A DNA stretch of 8,418 nt, taken from the NCBI GenBank assembly GCA_046758085.1, contig JBHHZP010000152.1, forward strand, positions 1-8,418, in the 5' to 3' direction. The translations under genes were made by a program, and so were the position numbers. A model generated the notes under the pieces. It had not been told where the DNA came from and made no database searches. It saw nothing but the letters and a program-made list of their open reading frames with translations. The DNA comes from VRUB01 sp046758085. GTDB lineage: Bacteria; Pseudomonadota; Gammaproteobacteria; Acidiferrobacterales; SPGG2. Position 1 is the first letter of the stretch. Each line of letters starts with the position of its first letter. Shown one piece after another: positions 1 through 5,298 of the stretch.

Positions 1-1293
1 GATAAACGCATCCCACTGCTCCTCGACCTCGGCCTGACGCTGAGGCACCACGTCGGCTCTCTTCTTGCGCTTCTTCTTGAAGATGCCGGCAAACGCCGGG
101 TCCGCAGCCTTGGCCTCCGTCACGGGGAGCGCGGCCACCAGTGCGCGTGCCTCTTCCAACAGCCTGGCAGCTTGCGAGTTCGGGCTTTTCATTAACGCCG
201 CTTCCGCCTTCTGGATGGCCTTGGTGGCGGCGCGCAAGTCCTCGAGCCGGTACGTGATCATCACGTCGAACATGGAGTTAACCAGGTTGTATCGCCTCTT
301 CGACAACCCCACATCGAACTTCACCGCCGCGCCGATGGACTTGTCCTTGAAGGGATTGGGGAAGGTAGAAGGTGCCTTTCCATAAGTGGCCGGATTCACG
401 GGCAAACGGCGAATCTTGGGATCGAGCAGCGTTGTCTGCCCGTCCGGGGACAGCAAGAACTCGATAAAGGCCGCGGCTGCCTTCGGATGCGGTGAATCTT
501 TGAGAATGCCGATGTTCGCCGGCACCAGCGTGGTGACCTTCGGGTAAATAAATTTGACGGGAAAACCGCTGGCCTCGGACGAAAGCCCGAAGAAATCGAT
601 CACCACACCGACGCCGAAATCGCCGCTGTTGACGCCATCGGGCACGCCGAAGCTGCGCTCGGTAACAGTCTTGAAATTACCGCCGATCGCCTTCCACAGG
701 GCCCAGCCTTTCTCCCAGCCGTCACCTTGCAGGAGCGTCTCGACGGTAAGGTGGGTGGTGCCCGAGCGCGACGGCGCGGACATCCCGACATGCTTGTGAT
801 AAACCGGCTTTGCCAGATCCGCCCAGCTGCTGGGCGCGGGGATACGCTTCGCCTTGAGATAGCGTTTATTCCACATGATTCCATAGCCGGCCGCCGCGAA
901 GCCGATGTAGTAGCCATCGGGGTCGTTGATCGGGTAGGAGCCGACCACCTTTGGTATGCCCGGCGCCTTGGGCGTGTACTTCTGTAGCAGACCGTCTCCC
1001 TTCAACACTTCGAACGCGTCCGGCGCCGACGCCCAGAACATATCTGACGTGTTGTGGTCAGCCGTTTCCTGAATGTACTTGATACCAGCGGTGGTCTTTT
1101 TCTTGACCATCTCGACCTTAACGCTGGGGTGCCGTTTCTCGAATTCCGCCTTGAACTTGGACGTCAGATCCTTGGGAAAAGAGGTGACAATGACAAGCTT
1201 ATCTTCCAGTGCCAATGACGTCCCGGGGAAGGCGACGATGGTTAGCGCGAGCGCTGCGAAAGTGCCGCGCAAAAGAGTGGTGCATGTAGTCAT
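1..1293 (-). CDS. ABC transporter periplasmic substrate-binding protein (Fe3+/phosphoglycerate-type, AfuA/PgtC-like), 3'-truncated by window edge
   Basis: The reverse strand is open from an ATG at 1293 to base 1, giving 431 codons with no stop, so the C terminus lies outside the window. A Sec signal peptide is visible: a few polar residues with Arg9, a hydrophobic core to about residue 22, and a likely cut after SLA (28), before LEDKLVIVTSFP. The mature part looks like the family-1/AfuA solute-binding fold. It has FKAEFEKRHPSVKVE (about 42-56), a DMFWASAPDAFEVLK stretch (about 76-90) resembling PgtC-type binders, YGIMWNKRYL (about 123-132) and a late AAAAFIEFLLSPDGQ helix typical of these proteins. 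AAGGAG at 1301-1306, 7 nt before the ATG, fixes the start. It would capture a ligand, perhaps ferric ion or an organic phosphate or acid, for an ABC permease that would lie left of the window. The ligand cannot be read from sequence. A basic run KKKRKKR at residues 406-412 is unusual for a periplasmic binder. Confidence 0.88.
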   Translation of the reverse strand, partial: MTTCTTLLRGTFAALALTIVAFPGTSLALEDKLVIVTSFPKDLTSKFKAEFEKRHPSVKVEMVKKKTTAGIKYIQETADHNTSDMFWASAPDAFEVLKGDGLLQKYTPKAPGIPKVVGSYPINDPDGYYIGFAAAGYGIMWNKRYLKAKRIPAPSSWADLAKPVYHKHVGMSAPSRSGTTHLTVETLLQGDGWEKGWALWKAIGGNFKTVTERSFGVPDGVNSGDFGVGVVIDFFGLSSEASGFPVKFIYPKVTTLVPANIGILKDSPHPKAAAAFIEFLLSPDGQTTLLDPKIRRLPVNPATYGKAPSTFPNPFKDKSIGAAVKFDVGLSKRRYNLVNSMFDVMITYRLEDLRAATKAIQKAEAALMKSPNSQAARLLEEARALVAALPVTEAKAADPAFAGIFKKKRKKRADVVPQRQAEVEEQWDAFI

Positions 1294-1319
1294 GGTGGTT
1301 CTCCTTAGAAGAGCGAGTG

Positions 1320-1347
1320 ATTATATTTTCTGTGGGGTTATTCTCGA
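1320..1347 (-). promoter_or_regulatory. Candidate sigma-70 promoter of the substrate-binding protein gene
   Basis: The reverse strand carries a perfect TATAAT at 1325-1320. It lies 26 nt before the ATG and just before the AAGGAG ribosome site. A weak -35 candidate, TCGAGA (1347-1342, 4 of 6 matches), lies 16 nt upstream of it. Transcription would start near 1313, giving a leader of about 20 nt. The poor -35 box suggests that an activator may be needed, which is an inference. Confidence 0.5.
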
Positions 1348-1351
1348 GGCG

Positions 1352-1380
1352 ATACCCCGGTAGCCACAGGCCCGGGGCAT
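1352..1380. repeat. GC-rich inverted repeat upstream of the substrate-binding protein promoter
   Basis: CCCCGG (1355-1360) pairs with CCGGGG (1372-1377) across an 11-nt loop. The stem extends outward by an A/C mismatch and two A-T pairs (1352-1353 with 1379-1380). It sits immediately upstream of the candidate -35 box, where an activator or repressor site would be expected. No T-tract follows on either strand, so it is not a convincing terminator. Confidence 0.4.
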
Positions 1381-1478
1381 CTTCCCGAAGCTGCGATACT
1401 ACGCTGGAAAGCAGCACCACTCAAGATTCCCGGCTACGGGGCAATGCCCACCGGGGCGCTCGGGGGCCAGGCGCACCA

Positions 1479-1502
1479 CAGCCATGTCCGCAAAAATGGC
1501 TG
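1479..1502. repeat. Perfect 7-bp palindrome with 10-nt spacer in the divergent control region (possible operator)
   Basis: CAGCCAT (1479-1485) and ATGGCTG (1496-1502) are exact reverse complements 10 nt apart. It is about 105 nt upstream of the glutathione S-transferase start and about 185 nt upstream of the substrate-binding protein start. Dyads of this size in divergent regions are often regulator sites, but no regulator gene is visible here. The rest of the 1294-1607 gap holds the two promoters and no credible gene. Confidence 0.4.
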
Positions 1503-1517
1503 TCAGCACTGAATTCC

Positions 1518-1547
1518 TTGTCAGATACGGATAGGTAGTGACAGAAT
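1518..1547 (+). promoter_or_regulatory. Weak candidate promoter for the glutathione S-transferase gene
   Basis: TTGTCA (1518-1523) is a 5-of-6 match to a -35 box, followed after 18 nt by CAGAAT (1542-1547), a 4-of-6 -10 box. A short GC hairpin (CGCCC at 1548-1552 with GGGCG at 1559-1563) would fall at or just after the start of the transcript. This is a plausible but unproven promoter. Confidence 0.3.
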
Positions 1548-1607
1548 CGCCCCTGCGCGGGCGTATTGCTTTACCACCGGCAAATACAAGGAGAGGAGGG
1601 GCAAGAG

Positions 1608-2228
1608 ATGTTGAAGATCCTGGGGCGAAAGAATTCGTCTAACGTACAAAAGGTGCTTTGGTGCTGCGATGAGCTCGGGATCGCCTACGAGCGTGAGGAC
1701 GTGGGCGGTCAGTTCGGCAAAAATCGCGAGCCCGAGTACCTGGCGCTAAATCCGAACGGGCTTGTGCCGACAATTATTGACGACGGCTTCGTGCTCTGGG
1801 AGTCGAACACCATCATCCGCTACCTGGCCGCCAAGCAGGGAAACGCGAGCCTGTATCCGGCCGATCTGCAGGCGCGGGCCCTGGCGGAGCGCTGGATGGA
1901 CTGGCAGCTGAGCACCATTGTCCCCGCCATCAATCCGGTGTTCTGGGGCCTGGTGCGCACACCGCCGGAGAAGCGTGACCAAGCTGCGATTGCGGCGGCG
2001 CGTGACACGTTGGCGAGTGTCATGAAAATATTGGATAACCAGTTGGCCTACGCCGATTATGTGGCCGGTTCTGCGTTCTCAGTGGGCGATATTCCAGTCG
2101 GCATCATGACCTACCGCTGGTTCACATTGGATATCGAGCGTGAGGAGCTGCCGAGCCTGAAGCGTTGGTATGGCCGGCTCACCCAGCGACCGGCTTTCGA
2201 GAAACATGTAATGATTGGACTTACATAA
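1608..2228 (+). CDS. Glutathione S-transferase family protein
   Basis: This is a cytosolic protein of 206 residues, the usual length for a bacterial GST. The N-terminal thioredoxin-fold half (1 to about 80) begins MLKILGRKNSSNVQKVLW. Ser10 or Ser11 lies where the activating Ser or Cys of theta/beta-like bacterial GSTs sits. The cis-proline is Pro54 in GLVPTI, and the Glu65-Ser66 pair in LWESNTIIRYL would bind the gamma-glutamyl part of glutathione. The helical C-terminal half has the N-capping box SVGD (Ser158, Asp161). The frame continues upstream to a TTG at 1566, but the ATG at 1608 is preferred: AGGAGG at 1594-1599 lies 8 nt before it and the domain starts there directly. The gene is monocistronic, diverges from the binding-protein gene and converges on the aminotransferase. 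The expected role is glutathione conjugation or thiol-dependent reduction; the substrate is unknown. Confidence 0.9.
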   Translation: MLKILGRKNSSNVQKVLWCCDELGIAYEREDVGGQFGKNREPEYLALNPNGLVPTIIDDGFVLWESNTIIRYLAAKQGNASLYPADLQARALAERWMDWQLSTIVPAINPVFWGLVRTPPEKRDQAAIAAARDTLASVMKILDNQLAYADYVAGSAFSVGDIPVGIMTYRWFTLDIEREELPSLKRWYGRLTQRPAFEKHVMIGLT

Positions 2229-2252
2229 ATCGAGTAAGACGCAATAATTTTG

Positions 2253-2294
2253 AAGTGGCAAGTTAAATCGGTTTATGTGTGTTCCTTGTCACTT
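2253..2294. terminator. Candidate bidirectional hairpin between convergent genes
   Basis: AAGTGGCAAG (2253-2262) pairs with CTTGTCACTT (2285-2294) over 10 positions with one G-U, around a 22-nt AT-rich loop. It fills the 67-nt gap between the ends of the convergent GST and aminotransferase genes, where a shared terminator is expected. Neither strand shows a proper T-tract after the stem and the loop is long, so termination is uncertain. Confidence 0.35.
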
Positions 2295-2295
2295 G

Positions 2296-3507
2296 TTACT
2301 TCTCACCTGAAACTTCAAGAAGTGATTCCGCGATCGAATCGCAAAGGTAATCGATATTCCTGGTCGTGATCCCGGCCACATTGATGCGGCCGCCTTTGAC
2401 GATATAGATACTTTTCTGCTCGCGGAGAAATCTGACTTGTTCGTCGGTAAGCCCACTGAACGAAAAGATCCCGTGCTGCTCGTTGATAAACGAAAACTCC
2501 TGGGGTACGTCGCGCTTTTTCAGGCCTTCTACAAATGCCGCTCGCACCGATCTGATCCTCTCCCGCATCTGCACAACTTCATCTTCCCATTGTACGCGCA
2601 AGGCCGGGTCTCGCAGGATGACCATAACGACGTGCTCGCCGTGTGCCGGCGGACTTGAGTAGTTCGCCCGGATAGTGCTTTTGATCTGACTAAGCGCGTT
2701 TGCGGCCGCCTTTGTGCTCGACGCGACTAATGTCAGTGCGCCCGTTCTTTCGTCGTAAAGCCCGAAATTCTTGGACAGGGAGCTTGCGACAAGCAGTTCC
2801 GGCACGGCGCTGGCAAGAGCGTGCAATCCGACTCTGTCAGCCTCCAGGCCCTCACCAAAACCCTGATAGGCGAAGTCGAGGAACGGAATCCAGCGCCGCT
2901 CTCGAGCAATAGCCGAGATCTCGTCCCATTGCTCAGGCGCGGGATCAACGCCGGTCGGATTGTGACAGCACGCGTGTAATAGCACGGCGTCACCGGCCGG
3001 GACCTTACTGAGCGCGGCGCGCACGCGTTCAAAGTCCAGTCCCATAGTCACCGCGTCATAATAAGGGTATTCCTCCACCTTGAAACCGGCGGCTTTGAAA
3101 ATCCCCGGGTGATTCGGCCAGGTCGGGTTGCTTATCCAGATTCTGGCCTCAGGGGCGAACGCCTTGAGAAAATCTGCGCCAACACGCAGCGCTGCCGTCC
3201 CGCCCGGCGTATGAACGGTACAGGCGCGCCCGGAAACAACGACTTCATGCTCTTCGCCAAACAGCAGCCGTTGAACCAACCTCCCGTATTCGGGCAAACC
3301 TGCCGTCGGCAGATACACCTTGGTCTTTTCCTGTTCCAGAAGCGTGCGTTCCGCAGTCTTGACCGCGTTTAATATCGGCGTGAGACCGTCCTCGTCGCGG
3401 TAAACACCAGCACCCAGGTTGATCTTGTCCGGATTCGGGTCTTTGTCGAACGCTTCAGTGAGGCCTATTATGGCGTCAGGCCGAGCAGGAGATATGTTCT
3501 CGAACAT
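2296..3507 (-). CDS. Aspartate/aromatic amino acid aminotransferase (AspC/TyrB family, PLP class I)
   Basis: This is a 403-residue fold-type I PLP aminotransferase, close to the usual size of about 396. It would move an amino group between aspartate or an aromatic amino acid and 2-oxoglutarate in the cytosol. The start MFENI is shared with E. coli AspC. Visible family residues are Trp130 in NPTWPNH (ring stacking), Asn183 in CCHNPTGVDP, Asp211 and Tyr214 in LDFAYQGFGEG (cofactor binding), the Schiff-base Lys246 in ASSLSKNFGLYDERTG, Arg254 (phosphate), Arg280 in STIRANYSSPPAHG, and the carboxylate-binding Arg374 in GGRINVAGIT. All catalytic residues are intact. The residue two before the lysine is Leu244, where AspC has Tyr. 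Overall the sequence sits nearer AspC than TyrB, but it mixes features of both, so the preferred substrate is left open. The ribosome site is weak (GAGTG about 10 nt before the ATG). It diverges from the amidohydrolase. Confidence 0.95.
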   Translation of the reverse strand: MFENISPARPDAIIGLTEAFDKDPNPDKINLGAGVYRDEDGLTPILNAVKTAERTLLEQEKTKVYLPTAGLPEYGRLVQRLLFGEEHEVVVSGRACTVHTPGGTAALRVGADFLKAFAPEARIWISNPTWPNHPGIFKAAGFKVEEYPYYDAVTMGLDFERVRAALSKVPAGDAVLLHACCHNPTGVDPAPEQWDEISAIARERRWIPFLDFAYQGFGEGLEADRVGLHALASAVPELLVASSLSKNFGLYDERTGALTLVASSTKAAANALSQIKSTIRANYSSPPAHGEHVVMVILRDPALRVQWEDEVVQMRERIRSVRAAFVEGLKKRDVPQEFSFINEQHGIFSFSGLTDEQVRFLREQKSIYIVKGGRINVAGITTRNIDYLCDSIAESLLEVSGEK

Positions 3508-3739
3508 CGTTTTTCACTCGTGGATGGATTGCCAACTCAAACAACAAGATCGGGCCCCGTAACGTAACATTGTTTCTAAAGATGCTGCCTTAAGCTGTTG
3601 GCCCGCGTTCGTATATACTACTTGTTTTTCGCCGGAACTTGCATCTCGGTTTTTGTATCCGGCTTTTCTGATGTATCTCGCAGCTAATTGCAGCGACGGG
3701 CCGGGTGAACCTCCGATCGGCATAAAGCAGTACGTACCT
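3508..3739. promoter_or_regulatory. Divergent promoter region between aminotransferase and amidohydrolase
   Basis: This 232-nt spacer between two outward-facing genes must hold both promoters. An AT-rich TATATACT at 3612-3619 can serve as a -10 box on the plus strand, with a poor TTAAGC (3590-3595) 16 nt before it. The same box reads TATATA on the minus strand. No clear -35 box or operator dyad was found. Short reading frames across it have no ribosome sites and no recognisable domain. Confidence 0.35.
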
Positions 3740-4885
3740 ATGAAATACGAGGTCATTTCCGCAGATTGTCACATCGACCTCGTCTGGCTACCGCCGGACC
3801 TGTTCACAACCCATGCGCCGGGCAGGCTTCGGGACCGCATGCCGTATGTCACGGACGGTAACAAAGGGCCCCAGTGGGTGACCAGGCAGGGCAGCTATCT
3901 CGGCCTGGTCAACGGCATGGGTTCCGGCGGACGCCAGTATATACCCGGACAGATCCACCGTTCTGATCGCATGGCGTCGACCGGTCTTTACAATGACGGC
4001 AGCCGCGGCATCCGCCGGCTCACAGATCCGGATTTACGCATTATCGACCAGGATCGCGATGGTGTTCAGGCCGAGGTCTTGTACGGCATCCTGGGCGCCA
4101 GTATGCGCCTGAACGATCCCGAAGCCGCCGCCGAGATGATTCGCATTTACAACGAGTGGCTGGCGCATTTCTGCGACACCCATCCGGAGCGTTTTGCCGG
4201 TATTGCCTGCATCCCCGGTCACAACATGGATGTGGCTCTGGCGGAGATCGAACACGTAGCCAAGCGCGGCGGCGTTCGCGGACTCGAGGTGCCGCTGCAG
4301 GCCGACATGAAACCCTTGTGGGATCCCTACTGGGATCCGCTGTGGGCCGCCGTCAGCGAGTCGGGGCTGCCCCTGCACTTCCACACAGTCGGTGGCGGGC
4401 GGCCTGACACCAGCGCGTGCCCGCCGCCGGTGCAGCGCACCGCCTGGGCGGTGTACATCACGGGCTTTCAGATCCAAATGGCACATGTGTTGATGTCAAT
4501 TATCTACGCCGGCGTTTTGCAGCGGTACCCGCATACACAAATCGTGATCGGTGAAAGCGGCATAGGGTGGATCCCGTATCTGCTCGATCACATGGACATC
4601 GAGTGGGAAGACCAATTCAAAGACCTCACACTAACCATGAAACCCAGCGAGTACTGGTACCGGCAATGCAAGGCCACCTACCAGTCGGACAGGATCGGCA
4701 TCAAGCTGCTCGACGATCTGGGCGCGGAAAACGTCATGTGGGGTTCCGACTTCCCGCACCCCGACGGCGTGTGGCCCGACTCGCAGGAGTTCATTAATAA
4801 AGAGCTCGGGCACTTGCCGGCGGATGTACGATATAAGATCGTATGCGAAAATGCGGCAAAGCTTTATGGTTTTCCGATCGATTAA
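3740..4885 (+). CDS. Amidohydrolase family 2 (metal-dependent TIM-barrel hydrolase/decarboxylase)
   Basis: The protein has 381 residues and resembles PF04909 enzymes, which include ACMSD-type decarboxylases and ring-opening hydrolases. The strand-1 metal motif is ISADCHID (Asp9, His11). A second metal histidine lies in LHFHTVGG (His213/His215), an acidic residue in IGESGIGW (Glu272), and the C-terminal catalytic Asp337 in MWGSDFPHPDGVWPDS with His340. NEWLAHFCDTHPERFAGIACIP (about 138-159) is the usual helix and strand of this family. The strand-1 motif is D-x-H-x-D instead of the common D-x-H-x-H. The frame extends upstream to TTG 3653 and ATG 3671, but the barrel begins at MKYEVISADC, so ATG 3740 is chosen; no strong ribosome site is visible at any of these. 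The flavoprotein follows on the same strand across the 413-nt structured spacer, suggesting joint catabolism of one organic substrate. The substrate is not determinable. Confidence 0.88.
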   Translation: MKYEVISADCHIDLVWLPPDLFTTHAPGRLRDRMPYVTDGNKGPQWVTRQGSYLGLVNGMGSGGRQYIPGQIHRSDRMASTGLYNDGSRGIRRLTDPDLRIIDQDRDGVQAEVLYGILGASMRLNDPEAAAEMIRIYNEWLAHFCDTHPERFAGIACIPGHNMDVALAEIEHVAKRGGVRGLEVPLQADMKPLWDPYWDPLWAAVSESGLPLHFHTVGGGRPDTSACPPPVQRTAWAVYITGFQIQMAHVLMSIIYAGVLQRYPHTQIVIGESGIGWIPYLLDHMDIEWEDQFKDLTLTMKPSEYWYRQCKATYQSDRIGIKLLDDLGAENVMWGSDFPHPDGVWPDSQEFINKELGHLPADVRYKIVCENAAKLYGFPID

Positions 4886-4962
4886 GGACGCGGCGTCTCA
4901 CCGTACCCCGGTCCGGGCCTCGGCTCCGGGCCTTTGCGAAACCCGCCTCGGCTCTCGCCCGG

Positions 4963-4995
4963 CCGCGCAAGGAGATATCCTATCTCCGTGCGCGG
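4963..4995 (+). repeat. Left outer hairpin (module A) of the element
   Basis: CCGCGCAAGGAGATA (4963-4977) pairs with TATCTCCGTGCGCGG (4981-4995) over 15 positions with a single A/G mismatch, around the 3-nt loop TCC. The arms follow the pattern CCGssCAAGG and CCGTGssCGG, shared with the right outer hairpin read on the other strand. Confidence 0.75.
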
Positions 4996-5019
4996 GACGC
5001 GACGTCCGTGTCGCGCCCC
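4994..5019 (+). repeat. Left inner hairpin (module B) of the element
   Basis: GGGACGCGAC (4994-5003) pairs with GTCGCGCCCC (5010-5019) with one A/C mismatch, around the loop GTCCGT. It abuts module A with a 2-nt overlap. Its loop is exactly complementary to the loop of the right outer hairpin (ACGGAC, 5195-5200). Confidence 0.65.
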
Positions 5020-5057
5020 CTTCAGGCCGCGGGGCTTCGTCTTCGGCGGCTACGGCA

Positions 5058-5117
5058 GTCGCCTCGGTCCTGGACCGGGACGCCGGGCGGAGCTCGCCGG
5101 CGTCAGGGCGAGGCGAC
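5058..5117. repeat. Central palindromic core of the element
   Basis: An exact 9-bp closing stem, GTCGCCTCG (5058-5066) with CGAGGCGAC (5109-5117), encloses GGTCC-T-GGACC (5066-5076) and GACGCCGG (5079-5086) pairing exactly with CCGGCGTC (5097-5104). The segment can therefore form a cruciform in DNA or a branched stem in RNA. Its centre coincides with that of the larger inverted repeat. Confidence 0.6.
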
Positions 5118-5157
5118 TTGCGGAGCTTCCGCGCAGAGCGCAGGGGTGAGCCCGAAG

Positions 5158-5182
5158 GGGCGAAGGACAGGAAGTCCCGCCC
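5158..5182 (-). repeat. Right inner hairpin (module B) of the element
   Basis: GGGCG (5158-5162) and GGAC (5165-5168), separated by an AA bulge, pair with GTCC (5174-5177) and CGCCC (5178-5182) around the loop AGGAA. It mirrors the left module B in position, next to the outer hairpin, and overlaps it by 2 nt in the same way. Confidence 0.55.
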
Positions 5183-5214
5183 GGCCACGGGCACACGGAC
5201 GTGCCCTTGGCCGG
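5181..5214 (-). repeat. Right outer hairpin (module A) of the element, inverted
   Basis: CCGGCCACGGGCAC (5181-5194) pairs with GTGCCCTTGGCCGG (5201-5214) over 14 positions with one mismatch, around the loop ACGGAC. Read on the reverse strand it starts CCGGCCAAGG and ends CCGTGGCCGG. This repeats the layout of the left outer hairpin, including the A/G mismatch at the same place. Confidence 0.75.
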
Positions 5215-5298
5215 CTCCCGAGTACAAGCGGAGAAGGCGGAGCACCGGAGCCGAGCGCTGAGGGCAGCGAGCTTGAAGATTCGTCGCGCGAGAACCAA

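Larger units (their letters stand above)
4886..5298. repeat. GC-rich concentric inverted-repeat element (BIME-like or structured RNA) filling the intergenic gap
   Basis: This 413-nt spacer is much richer in GC than the flanking genes and is packed with self-complementary segments. Four nested pairs share nearly one centre, about 5087-5088. They are CTCGGCTCCGG 4919-4929 with 5245-5255 (exact, 11 bp), the outer hairpins 4963-4995 and 5181-5214, CGCCCCCTTCAGGC 5014-5027 against the complement of 5150-5162, and GTCGCCTCG 5058-5066 with 5109-5117 (exact, 9 bp). The element is therefore two diverged inverted arms around a core. An imperfect 13-bp tandem repeat (TCCGGGCCT at 4912-4920 and 4925-4933) lies at the left end. 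All overlapping reading frames are rich in Arg, Ser, Gly and Pro and match no family I know, as expected from GC-rich noncoding DNA. A mobile REP/BIME-type sequence in the operon gap is the best reading; exact ends and target duplication were not identified. Confidence 0.7.

Noticed and set aside
1566..1607. TTG start 14 codons upstream of the glutathione S-transferase ATG
   Set aside because: AGGAGG lies inside this extension and serves the ATG at 1608; the GST fold begins at that ATG.
3653..3739. Upstream TTG/ATG starts that would lengthen the amidohydrolase by 29 or 23 residues
   Set aside because: The extra residues match nothing in the barrel fold, overlap the divergent promoter region and have no ribosome site.
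4034..4486. 150-codon open frame on the reverse strand inside the amidohydrolase gene
   Set aside because: It is a shadow of a well-supported gene, with no ribosome site and no recognisable domain.
4886..5298. Known structured RNAs (RNase P, SRP RNA, tmRNA, group II intron) as explanation of the foldable spacer
   Set aside because: A GGACAGGAAGTCC stretch recalls RNase P and a GTGCGCGG recalls a group II intron 5' end, but the other conserved parts (P4 core, domain V, reverse transcriptase frame) are not seen.
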